Part shown: positions 17,670 through 26,092 of the stretch, piece after piece
Numbering within the stretch: position 1 is the first letter of the stretch
Layout of the letters: every line of letters begins with the position of its first letter
Assembly: GCA_002306055.1 (NCBI GenBank)
Contig: DBRR01000019.1
Coordinates: 31,119 to 95,118, forward strand
Direction of reading: 5' to 3'
Origin: Anaerolineaceae bacterium UBA1363
GTDB taxonomy: Bacteria; Chloroflexota; Anaerolineae; Anaerolineales; Anaerolineaceae
DNA: 64,000 nucleotides
Translations under genes and position numbers: made by a program
The notes under the pieces: generated by a model
What the model was told of the DNA's origin: nothing
What the model saw: the letters and a program-made list of their open reading frames with translations, nothing else
Databases searched by the model: none

Positions 17670-20600
17670 CCGGTCCAACTGGTAACTTGAATCTTCAACG
17701 GCCTTTTCAATTTCTTTGAACAACCGTTCCTGTAAGAGGATGGCTGCAAATGCCTCTGTGGATTCGAGATTTACGGATGCCAGTCGCACAAATCTGACAG
17801 CCCGTTGGTACCAGAGAAGATCGGTAAACTTTTCCTTGTTGAACCAACGAATGCCGTTATAGGTGTTGATTTCAAGATAGTCCGCTACGACCGAATCTGC
17901 TAGGAGCGATTCAAGGAATTTCTGGCTGGTAGTATCCTCATCGATGACCGAAACCTGGTTTAGCAGCCAGCGGACCGCCTGACTACCCCGATAGGCTTCG
18001 TAGTCGCTGAAACCAAATTCCTTTAATTTCGATGCAATTAATTCACTGACAGGTCGGCGATCGGCTATCTGTCGATTGATGGCGTCTACATCCTGCTCTT
18101 CGATTGAACCAGCAAGATTGCTGAAGAAATTCCACACAAGTAGAAGTAAAGATTTACGGGGATCCTTCTTGATCCCATCAAGCAGAGTCTGGCTTAGGTC
18201 GCTACCAGTTTTACTAGCTGCCAGACCGAGTTTTTCGGTTGATTCTTCCAGCGAGGTCAAGATTTTAAGTTGTTTGGTCCAGGATTGATGTGCTGCTTCC
18301 CGATCGTGAATGGGATAACCCATGATAGATCTGGCTGCAGAATCAGCCTGATCGAGCCAGGCAAGGTTTCGATCGATCAGTATCTGCTCATTTAGAGCAT
18401 TTCCAGGGTCAGAACCCATTACTGTCAGTTCGTGAAGGTTGGTAAAGCTTAATGCCTGCTCCAATGGATTTAGTAAGTGCTCATGCACAATTTCGTCTAT
18501 TGCTCTATCCAGATCCGTGACTCCGCGTCCGTTTAACCGTTGGAATAATTGCTCGTAGTGGAGACCGGAAACGATCTTGAAGTTCATGAAAACCTGGCAG
18601 GCATAGGATTGCAGTGTGACGAACAGACCTTGTTCGCGCAATTCCTGGAGTCTTCGGAGGTAATAGCGCTTGGAATATTGATCCTGGAATAAAACCAGGT
18701 CAGTATAATTGCCATTCAATCCCAAAGCTTCCGCCAGATTTTGGGTTTCAAGGTGACCTTCACTGCCTTGTTTCACGAGGTAAGGAACAGATGTGTGAAT
18801 CCAACCTGAAGTTTCGGCAAACTTGTTGTGGTAGACAACCAGTGCCGATTGACCATCCTGGTGATTGGTATAAGCAAACACATCCTCGTTAACTGCACCA
18901 CCGTCGGCATGGAAATCATACAGCCTGAAACGATTAACGTTGGCAAATAACTTGCGGTGGTGGAGCAGGGGGAAGATGACTGCCTGGTGACGATGGATCA
19001 GATCCTGGTCCGGAGTTTCATCCCAGTAAGGACGGTAGTATTCCATGCCATATTTCTCGGAATAACCTTCAATCTGACCGTGACCAAACATGGGCAAGCC
19101 AGGCATCGTTGAGAGCAGAGTACAAATGCCGAAGTATTTATCACCCTTGCCAAACTGCTCGACAGCGGTTTTTTCATCCGGGTTGTTCATGAAATTCACG
19201 TAGCGCTTGAGAATCTCAGGGTCATAAACCAGGGTGTTTTTGATCAACTGGCGGTACTTTTCATTCTCTTCGTTGCGGAGCATGTTCATGAAAGCGCTGT
19301 TATAAACCCGATGCATACCGAGGGTGCGCACAAAGTAGCCTTCCATCAGCCAGAATGCTTCTGCTAGCAGCAGGGTATCGGGTACTTCCGCAGCAACCCG
19401 CTGAACCACTTCCCGCCAGAATTCTTCTGGCATGGCAGCATCGAAGGCTTCTCGCGTCATGGCATACTCTGCCCTGGAAGGAATATCTCCACCGCTGCCT
19501 GGTTGGGGAAACCATAGACGCTGAAAATGCTTCTTGGTCAGGGTCATGGCTGCGTCAAAGCGAATGATCGGGAACTTCCGGGCAACTGAGAGAATGGTCT
19601 GAATGACCGCTTCGCGTACCTCAGGGATGAGATAGTTTAACTGCGCCGTGTCATTCCACGGCATGCTGGTGCCATCGTTGCCGTGATAGATAAAGCGCGT
19701 TCTGCTATTTCCGTGGTCATAGTGCTTAAAGACGACCGCAGCGTCACTGCGGGAGTAGTAATGATCTTCCAGGTTGATGCTGATGCCAGGTCTGGTGGAG
19801 AGATCCGGTCCATTGAAAGTATAGGCTGGGAAAGGGCTTTGATCGGATTGAATGAACCAATCCGGATGTTCGTAAACCCAATCTGAATCGATCCCCATGT
19901 GGTTGGGCACCATATCGCTCGCAAGCCGAATACCGCGAGCCGTACAGCGCTGGTTGAGGTTCTGGTAAGAAAGTTCTCCACCGAGCCGTTCAGCAATCTG
20001 ATAACGGGCGAGGGAATACGCGGAAGAAACTGCATCCGGGTTGCCGCACATTTGCTTGATCCGGCGTGAAGCCTCACTCCGCTCCCAAAGACCAATCAGC
20101 CATAGACCGGTGAAGCCCCAACTTGCCAGTTGGTCGAGCGTTTCATCCGGGATTTGATCCAGGCGCTCGATCTGCCTGCCATACTGCTTTGAAAGCTGAT
20201 TAAGCCAAACGAAAGTGTTTTTGGCTATCATGACCACTTTTGGCATCCAGTCACTATCCGGGCTGAAATTTTCCTCTTCACTGAGTTTCTCGCCCCATGC
20301 GTCGACTTTGCCATATTCCGGGACGATCGTAGGCCCGGGTCCGCCACCCGCGCCAATCAGGAGCGCTCGGGCTTCTTCTGAGAGCAGGTCGAGACCACCG
20401 AGCAAGCGGTAGAGCAGCGAACCCAGCAGTTCAGACCAATTGCTACGAATGTACTCGAGTTGACCCGTCAATGAAGTTGGCGCAACCAGGGAAGGCGTAC
20501 GCAGCATGGTAACCAGGTCCTGCTTTTCAGGTCCAAAAACCGGTTGATTCTTGAAGAAGATCTGGATGCCGTCCACAATTTGTGGATAGGCGCTGTTCTT

Positions 20601-21113
20601 ATAGAGAAGCGTGTCATCAAAGAGTTCACGATAGGAATTAGCTGCTGGGTTGACGTTAGTCAACCAGGTGAGAAGCATTTCTTCGACAGTATTTTCAGCG
20701 TTGGGCACGCCATCGGTGCTTTCGTTTAGATATGCGTCAACGGTTTGTTCACCTGTGTAGACAGCAACAGGAGGAAATTGTTGGTTGAAGGATTTCAAGG
20801 TCGCCAATAACCTGGGTTTGCCAAGCGATTGTTCCAAGTGTGTGTAAAGCGCATGGCGCAGGGTTGTGCCGTTTGTCTCATAGTATTGATTGATGACGAG
20901 ATGAAAAACCTCGTCTATCAGGCCCAGGGCATTGATCTGTCCCGGCGCAACATAGATGCTGGGATCAGAAACATTCGTTCGCTGCTGATTCATCCGGTGG
21001 GCAAAGTTGCGAGATGCCTGGAAATTGGCAAAGATGACATTGCCATTGTAAGAAAATAGAAGTTCATCAAATTGGTACTTATCCCGGGCTGCACGCGTGA
21101 TGTGAAATTCCAT
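17649..21113 (-). CDS. Long GH13 (alpha-amylase family) protein with N-terminal helical extension
   Basis: Starting at the ATG at 21113, which has an AAGGAGA ribosome site, the product has 1154 residues. About 280 residues of unknown helical sequence precede a GH13 barrel. The catalytic regions are present: DMVPNHMGID (region I), IIRFDAAMTLT with the nucleophile Asp (region II) and LLLAEAFW with the acid/base Glu (region III). Region IV reads FMNNPDEKTA, with Pro in place of the usual His before the catalytic Asp; this recalls the NTPD of GlgE-type maltosyltransferases. A further 400 residues follow the barrel. No signal peptide is seen. A transglycosylase acting on glucan is plausible. The gene ends inside the 3' end of the GH57 gene. 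Confidence 0.85.
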   Translation of the reverse strand: MEFHITRAARDKYQFDELLFSYNGNVIFANFQASRNFAHRMNQQRTNVSDPSIYVAPGQINALGLIDEVFHLVINQYYETNGTTLRHALYTHLEQSLGKPRLLATLKSFNQQFPPVAVYTGEQTVDAYLNESTDGVPNAENTVEEMLLTWLTNVNPAANSYRELFDDTLLYKNSAYPQIVDGIQIFFKNQPVFGPEKQDLVTMLRTPSLVAPTSLTGQLEYIRSNWSELLGSLLYRLLGGLDLLSEEARALLIGAGGGPGPTIVPEYGKVDAWGEKLSEEENFSPDSDWMPKVVMIAKNTFVWLNQLSKQYGRQIERLDQIPDETLDQLASWGFTGLWLIGLWERSEASRRIKQMCGNPDAVSSAYSLARYQIAERLGGELSYQNLNQRCTARGIRLASDMVPNHMGIDSDWVYEHPDWFIQSDQSPFPAYTFNGPDLSTRPGISINLEDHYYSRSDAAVVFKHYDHGNSRTRFIYHGNDGTSMPWNDTAQLNYLIPEVREAVIQTILSVARKFPIIRFDAAMTLTKKHFQRLWFPQPGSGGDIPSRAEYAMTREAFDAAMPEEFWREVVQRVAAEVPDTLLLAEAFWLMEGYFVRTLGMHRVYNSAFMNMLRNEENEKYRQLIKNTLVYDPEILKRYVNFMNNPDEKTAVEQFGKGDKYFGICTLLSTMPGLPMFGHGQIEGYSEKYGMEYYRPYWDETPDQDLIHRHQAVIFPLLHHRKLFANVNRFRLYDFHADGGAVNEDVFAYTNHQDGQSALVVYHNKFAETSGWIHTSVPYLVKQGSEGHLETQNLAEALGLNGNYTDLVLFQDQYSKRYYLRRLQELREQGLFVTLQSYACQVFMNFKIVSGLHYEQLFQRLNGRGVTDLDRAIDEIVHEHLLNPLEQALSFTNLHELTVMGSDPGNALNEQILIDRNLAWLDQADSAARSIMGYPIHDREAAHQSWTKQLKILTSLEESTEKLGLAASKTGSDLSQTLLDGIKKDPRKSLLLLVWNFFSNLAGSIEEQDVDAINRQIADRRPVSELIASKLKEFGFSDYEAYRGSQAVRWLLNQVSVIDEDTTSQKFLESLLADSVVADYLEINTYNGIRWFNKEKFTDLLWYQRAVRFVRLASVNLESTEAFAAILLQERLFKEIEKAVEDSSYQLDRLIEHLA

Positions 21114-21163
21114 ATTAGATGATCTCCTTGATCTCGATGAATTTGGAGTACCTAATGATTTTA

Positions 21164-22312
21164 TCATTCACGCTGCAGGATGTGGGTAGTGATATTCGAA
21201 CCCGAACCGCCAATGTTTTGTGCCATACCGTATTTGGTGCGTTTTACTTGAGTGGCACCAGCAGATCCGCGAAGCTGCTGCGTGACCTCGAGGAGTTGAT
21301 AGACCCCGGTAGCTCCGACTGGATGCCCCCGGGCTTTAAGCCCACCCATGGTGGCAACAGGTATCTCAGAATCGAATTTGATCTTGCCCTCCAAAGCCAA
21401 TTGAGGACCGCGACCAGGCTCGGCGAAACCGCAAGCTTCAAGCGATAAGGCTGCCATGATCGAAAATGCGTCATGGTATTCGAAAACACCAATATCATGC
21501 GGTCCAATGCCAGCCTGCGCATATGCGCGGTTCGCTGAGTTGGCAGCAGCAGTCAGGAATGTGGGTGTTTTCCGGTTTTGGACCGAGAGGGTGTCTGTGC
21601 AGGAGGCAGACCCCGCAACAAAGACTTGGGGGTGATTGTGAGAAAGTGGCTGACTGGTAAGCACAATAGCAGCTGCGCCATCTCCGATCGGGGAAGCATC
21701 CATCAGGTTGATTGGTTCAGCAACCATGGGCGCTTCCAAAAAAGACTTCCTGGAAATTGCTTTCTGGAAACGAGCGTATGGGTTGTGGACAGCGTTAGCA
21801 TGGGCATTGAGTGAAAAATCCGCAAAATCTGCATGCCGCCAGCCATATTCGTACATGTAGCGCTGCATGATCAAGGCGTTGATAGCGACGAAGGACAGCC
21901 CAAAATCGCTTTCGAGCTCAGCATCAGCGGCTGTTGCCAAGCTGGCAGTAATTTCTGATCCAGGTGAATCTGTCATTTTTTCGACCCCGATGACCAGGGC
22001 AGACTCGATTTCACCTGACGCGATGGCGATTACGGCTGCCCGAAAAGCTGCCGCTCCTGATCCACAGGCAGCTTCGACAGCCAATCCGGGTTTATGGTGG
22101 AAGCCGAGCCAGTCGGACATCATCGTGCCAAGCTGGGCTTGCCTGTTTGCTGTGATAGCCATCATGTTGCCAACATAGAGGGCATCTGGATAGCCAATAT
22201 CTGCATCCTGCATTGCAAGCAGAGCAGCATCACCAGCGAGTTCCCTTATTGATTTCTCCCAGTTTTCTGTGACAGGTACCTGGCCAAGGCCAGAAATGTA
22301 TACTTTTCTCAT
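21164..22312 (-). CDS. SCP2/SCPx-type thiolase family protein
   Basis: The 382-residue protein has the thiolase nucleophile context VEAACGSGAAAFRAA near residue 86 and the late histidine motif LKARGHPVGATGVYQ near 330. The third thiolase motif, normally CxGGG with a catalytic Cys, reads NIGGSGSNI, as in the SCP2-type thiolases. Such proteins occur in sterol, mevalonate and acyl-CoA metabolism, often next to a DUF35 OB-fold partner, which is absent here. The reaction is therefore uncertain; it could be a thiolase acting on a branched or long acyl-CoA. The gene starts 51 bp before the GH13 gene on the same strand. A different, biosynthetic-type thiolase lies at 39.5 kb. Confidence 0.83.
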   Translation of the reverse strand: MRKVYISGLGQVPVTENWEKSIRELAGDAALLAMQDADIGYPDALYVGNMMAITANRQAQLGTMMSDWLGFHHKPGLAVEAACGSGAAAFRAAVIAIASGEIESALVIGVEKMTDSPGSEITASLATAADAELESDFGLSFVAINALIMQRYMYEYGWRHADFADFSLNAHANAVHNPYARFQKAISRKSFLEAPMVAEPINLMDASPIGDGAAAIVLTSQPLSHNHPQVFVAGSASCTDTLSVQNRKTPTFLTAAANSANRAYAQAGIGPHDIGVFEYHDAFSIMAALSLEACGFAEPGRGPQLALEGKIKFDSEIPVATMGGLKARGHPVGATGVYQLLEVTQQLRGSAGATQVKRTKYGMAQNIGGSGSNITTHILQRE

Positions 22313-22370
22313 TGCTACCTCAATTAATATCTATTTTATCGCTTCTGACTATCATTACCTATCAGAAAGG

Positions 22371-22376
22371 TATAAT
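22371..22376 (+). promoter_or_regulatory. Probable -10 element for the cyclase gene
   Basis: A consensus TATAAT lies 21 bases before the ATG at 22398, with an AGAAAGG ribosome site in between. The -35 region is weak. The upstream minus-strand gene diverges from here, so the 85-bp gap holds both start regions. Confidence 0.5.
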
Positions 22377-22397
22377 CCTGTCAGAAAGGCCCCAAGA

Positions 22398-23036
22398 ATG
22401 CGAATATATGACATTACTCAGACAATACGAAACGGTATGCCGGTTTGGCCTGGTGACCCGGAAGTAAGGCTGAATTGGCTCTCACAGATTAGCCAGGGCG
22501 GGCTGGTCAACCTGACGGAAATTCACATGTGCGCTCACGCGGGGACTCATATTGATATGCCCAGTCATTTTTTGGATCAGGGGCAGAACTTGGATGATCT
22601 CGACCTGAATATTTTAATTGGCAGAGCAAGAGTTGTTTCTGTACCTCCTGAGGTTAAGGTTATTAGCGCTGCTTTTCTAGCGACGATGGCACTTGAGGGA
22701 GTGGAACGAGTCTTGTTCAAAACAGCAAACAGTGAACTTGTGAAGGCGGACCCCCATTCTTTTCACGAAAACTATGTTGCACTGGATGCCAGTGGTGCCG
22801 AGTTCCTGGCTGAAACAGGCTGTAAATTGGTGGGGATTGACTACATGTCTGTGGCGGTTTTTGATGATCCGGAGGGTGGTCATTTGCCGTTGTTGAGGGC
22901 TGGGATCGTGGTGCTGGAAGGGATTACTCTGGAAGGAGTTGAGCCTGGCGATTATCAATTAATTGCTTTGCCATTGAAATTGGGCGGGCGAGAAGGCGCC
23001 CCCTCACGGGCAATCCTTCTGGATGAGTGGAATTAA
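22398..23036 (+). CDS. Cyclase-family (kynurenine-formamidase-like) metal hydrolase
   Basis: The product has 212 residues from the ATG at 22398. It has the metal-binding signature HAGTHIDMPSHF near residues 51-62 (HxGTHxDxPxHF), which defines the cyclase / kynurenine formamidase superfamily, preceded by GMPVWPGDPEVRL. The family opens amide or lactam bonds with a manganese or zinc centre. The late segment LEGVEPGDYQLIALPLKLGGREGAPSRA is also typical. No tryptophan-degradation genes are nearby, so the substrate is open. The start upstream at 22269 is on the divergent gene's territory and ahead of the likely promoter. Confidence 0.87.
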   Translation: MRIYDITQTIRNGMPVWPGDPEVRLNWLSQISQGGLVNLTEIHMCAHAGTHIDMPSHFLDQGQNLDDLDLNILIGRARVVSVPPEVKVISAAFLATMALEGVERVLFKTANSELVKADPHSFHENYVALDASGAEFLAETGCKLVGIDYMSVAVFDDPEGGHLPLLRAGIVVLEGITLEGVEPGDYQLIALPLKLGGREGAPSRAILLDEWN

Positions 23037-23125
23037 CCTGATAATGCGTATAGATATATAATTTTAAAATAGATCATTTCCTGCAGCTTGCTGCAAGAAC
23101 TTCCAACAAAACCTCTCCGAAAGAG

Positions 23126-23169
23126 TGAAATCCTTATCCCTGTAGCAAGCCACGTCGATAAGGATTTCA
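23126..23169 (+). terminator. Large inverted repeat, probable terminator
   Basis: A perfect 13-bp inverted repeat (23126-23138 with 23157-23169, TGAAATCCTTATC and its complement) encloses an 18-base loop and is followed by AAGATTTTATTTTA. It lies 90 bp after the cyclase gene. It could end that transcript or serve as a boundary of the AT-rich island. A shorter GCAGC/GCTGC hairpin lies at about 23083-23097. Confidence 0.55.
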
Positions 23170-23342
23170 AAGATTTTATTTTACTCAACTAAGTTTTTAC
23201 ATTAATAATCTTTATCACGGAATTTCGGTTTTATTCTTTTGGATGGATGGTAGTATTATAAAACTGAGAATCAGTAGAAACCGACCTGTCGTGATAAAAC
23301 TGTTTGCGATTAATAACATTCACAAGAAAGTAGGAGAATACC

Positions 23343-24385
23343 ATGAAACTTCTACAAAAAGCTAAAAGACCGCTGATGCTCGCAGGTTTGTGTTTATTAT
23401 TCGCTGGAGCTGTTGCTGTATTTGCTATGTCAAACAGATCGGTTTTGGTTACCGGGATTATCATATTGATCCTTATTTTTTTTCAAGCAATGAAACAATT
23501 TGGGCAAAGAATTTTTAAGTATTACAATCATGTTGAGTTTAGTCTCTTTGGTGGTGAGCCATTACTGTTTGCGGAAGATTTTATAGACCTCCTACAATTT
23601 ACAGGACAACTTTCCAATGACTTTCATTTTACTTATGGAGCTTCACTTACTACTAATGGAACATTAATTACATACGATCTCTTGGACTCCCTAATTGAAG
23701 CCAAATGCAAACAGATTCAAGTTACGATTGATGGGTATAAAGGTTCACATGATTCAACAAGGAAATTTAGTGACGGTTTCGGATCGTACGATAGGCTTAT
23801 AGAGATAATAAATAATGTTATGAAGAATAAAATAATTGATAATGCGTTTTCTTTTATTCTGCGGATTAATCTGTTAAATAACACAGTAGAGCAATTTGAG
23901 AGTTTGCTAAACGACATTTCACCCGAGCTGAAATCTTATGTCCAGTTATTGATTAGACCGATCTATTCAACCGAAACATTTGACTGTAAAAACGAAAACG
24001 ATTTAGATCATCTTAAAGTTTTTTACGATACGGCAAAAAAATGGGTTTTTCTATGCTAAAATCAAACCACCATTATCGATCCTGTGAATGTTGTAACGAC
24101 GTCAATACAATAATAATATGTCCAGATCTTTCGGTATGGAAATGTATCAACGATATGTCAATTGATTCTGCTAAGATCGGTCAGTTAAGCCATTCCGGTG
24201 AAATTGAATTAGATCCAATCAAGGTTATTAATTGGTATAAAGCAGCCGATTGTTTTAACGACCCAAATTGTAAAAATTGTGCATTGTTACCAGATTGCTT
24301 TGGTGGCTGTATTTTAACAAAAATCAAAACTGGTAAGCGGCGTTGTTCCACTTTTGAGTCATCTGGTTTGAGAAATCTGTACTGA
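23343..24385 (+). pseudogene. Radical SAM/SPASM peptide maturase, truncated and frameshifted
   Basis: Residues from about 48 on read as a radical SAM maturase after its cluster motif (HVEFSLFGGEPLLF, then SLTTNGTLIT and IQVTIDGYKGSHDSTR). The N-terminal CxxxCxxC region is missing and is replaced by 48 residues of a small two-helix membrane peptide (GLCLLFAGAVAVFAMS). The join lies near a T8 run at 23476-23483. The frame breaks again at an A7 run near 24031-24037, after which another frame (24041-24385) continues into a perfect SPASM domain with CX2CX5CX3C (CKNCALLPDCFGGC) and a final Cys. As written it cannot bind the SAM cluster. An assembly error at either homopolymer is the alternative. 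It heads a tight unit with ABC exporters. Confidence 0.8.
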
Positions 24386-25335
24386 TGAATTTCGTTAAGA
24401 AAATAATATCAACAGGTGTGCTTAATAAGATTATTGCTTCTGCTATTCTTTCTATACTAAATGTATTGTTTTGGTGGTCTATAGGTCAAGCGATTAAAGC
24501 AATAGCGATGGGCTCATTACCCGCATTACAAACGATTAGCCGCCAATTGGTAGTAAATCGGCTGATGCTTTTTGTCATGACAGTAATCAATTCGTATGAT
24601 GATATCGTGTTTGAGCGAGATTATAGATTCTCGGCTGATGCAACTGCGATAAAGACCGTTTCAGGTCTAAATCTCGAAGATATCGAGAATTCTGAAACCT
24701 CATTGAGGTTCACTACTGCTAAATTGCATTTTGAGAAATGGAAAGATGCAAGAGAATATTATGGCAATTTGAGTAGCCTGATTGTTTATATAGCTGCATT
24801 GATAATTAGTTCAATCCAATTGAAAGTTCCTCTGCTTTCATTACTCTTACTACCTTTGATAATTTCTTTTGTGGTTAGCATGAAAGCTGCAAAAGTAACG
24901 AAAGGTTTTTGGAAACAATACAATAAAAATTCAAAAAGGTTCAATTATTTTTCTGATGTCTTGGTAAAATCTGAATTCGCACACGAACGGAAGACATTTG
25001 ACTATTTTGATTTTTTTAGCAGATACTTTCTCAATGAGTTTGACTCAGCTTCAAAGACTAACTCCACATTAGCCTACCGCCGGTTCAAATACCAATCAAT
25101 ATCCGAGATAATATTACTAATCTTCTCTATAATCAGCTTGTTAGCTTTGGTGAGGACAAACAGCACAACACCCTTTTGGCTTGGGAATTTTACTTATCTT
25201 AATGTGATTTTTAGTTCTATTGCAGTTTTGTCTTCGACTTTTTTTGATTTGTTCCCGAAACTTAGTGACTACAAAGAATCCTCAAAAACAATTTATGATT
25301 TTTCTGACAACACCAAAAAGAAGACTCTAACTTAA
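24385..25335 (+). CDS. ABC exporter transmembrane subunit
   Basis: The 316-residue protein has about five to six hydrophobic helices and no ATPase domain, so it is the membrane half of an ABC exporter. Helices are visible near the start (IIASAILSILNVLFWWSIG), in the middle (SLIVYIAALIISS and LLSLLLLPLIISFVVS) and near the end (IILLIFSIISLLALV). Its ATG overlaps the stop of the maturase and its stop overlaps the start of the ATPase gene (TAATG), so the genes are translationally coupled. The base composition is much more AT-rich than in the flanking genes. It probably exports a modified peptide, inferred from the neighbouring maturase. Confidence 0.78.
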   Translation: MNFVKKIISTGVLNKIIASAILSILNVLFWWSIGQAIKAIAMGSLPALQTISRQLVVNRLMLFVMTVINSYDDIVFERDYRFSADATAIKTVSGLNLEDIENSETSLRFTTAKLHFEKWKDAREYYGNLSSLIVYIAALIISSIQLKVPLLSLLLLPLIISFVVSMKAAKVTKGFWKQYNKNSKRFNYFSDVLVKSEFAHERKTFDYFDFFSRYFLNEFDSASKTNSTLAYRRFKYQSISEIILLIFSIISLLALVRTNSTTPFWLGNFTYLNVIFSSIAVLSSTFFDLFPKLSDYKESSKTIYDFSDNTKKKTLT

Positions 25336-26090
25336 TGACAACTCCGACTCTGATCTCCTTAAAAGATTGTTGGTATCGGTATCGAAACCAGGATAAATTT
25401 GTAATAAAAGAGCTTTATCTGGAGTTAGGTGAAGGCAGACATTACGGTTTAGTAGGCAAGAATGGATCAGGCAAAACCACTCTTGTCAAAATAATTGCTG
25501 GTCTCTATTCACCATCAAAGGGTAGCATAACGATCCATCCAGATTTACGAAATGTGGAGGGGAATATCCATGTTTTATTTCAAAACTTTGGGATTTACCC
25601 AATCACGATTAGAAACTTTCTTGAATTAGGTAATAAAAAAGGGCTTTCAGAGGAGTTGTTAATTGAATCCCTAAGGATTGTATTGATGGACGAACAAATT
25701 GGCTCCTTGCCAAACCAACTTGATACACCAATGAGCCCAACTTGGGATCAAGGAACTAAATTTTCACGAGGTGAACTTCAAAAACTTGCTATAGCAAGAG
25801 CCTGGCTCTCTGATGCTAAGCTCATCATTTTTGATGAACCAACCGCGAGCTTGGATGTGTTATCAGAAAAGCAAATCTACGAGGACACCCTCCCTCATTT
25901 TGCAGATCGCACATTACTAGTAACATCTCACCGTTTGGGTATTATTAAGAATCTTGATCAGATTCATGTACTGGATGACGGAAGAATTGTTGAATCTGGA
26001 ATTCATGAGGATTTATTAAATCAACAAGGTGTTTATAAAAGTTTATACGAGAATCAGCGACAACTTTTCACCCTCGATGGTATAGGCTAA
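25335..26090 (+). CDS. ABC exporter ATP-binding subunit
   Basis: The 251-residue protein is a single nucleotide-binding domain: Walker A GLVGKNGSGKTTLVK near residue 36, Q-loop VLFQNFGIYP, signature FSRGELQKLAIARAW in place of LSGGQ, Walker B KLIIFDEPTASLD, and the switch His in LLVTSHRLG. It should power the membrane subunit encoded just upstream; the genes overlap by one base. The two together equal one half of a usual fused exporter, so the pair may partner with the fused protein downstream as a heterodimer. Confidence 0.9.
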   Translation: MTTPTLISLKDCWYRYRNQDKFVIKELYLELGEGRHYGLVGKNGSGKTTLVKIIAGLYSPSKGSITIHPDLRNVEGNIHVLFQNFGIYPITIRNFLELGNKKGLSEELLIESLRIVLMDEQIGSLPNQLDTPMSPTWDQGTKFSRGELQKLAIARAWLSDAKLIIFDEPTASLDVLSEKQIYEDTLPHFADRTLLVTSHRLGIIKNLDQIHVLDDGRIVESGIHEDLLNQQGVYKSLYENQRQLFTLDGIG

Positions 26091-26092
26091 AG

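Noticed and set aside
21114..21167. Upstream start of the GH13 gene at 21167
   Set aside because: It would overlap the thiolase stop and has no ribosome site; the ATG at 21113 has AAGGAGA at good spacing.
23343..23475. The membrane peptide at the start of the broken maturase as a RiPP precursor
   Set aside because: It has two clear membrane helices and no leader-core layout, so a fused fragment of another gene is more likely.
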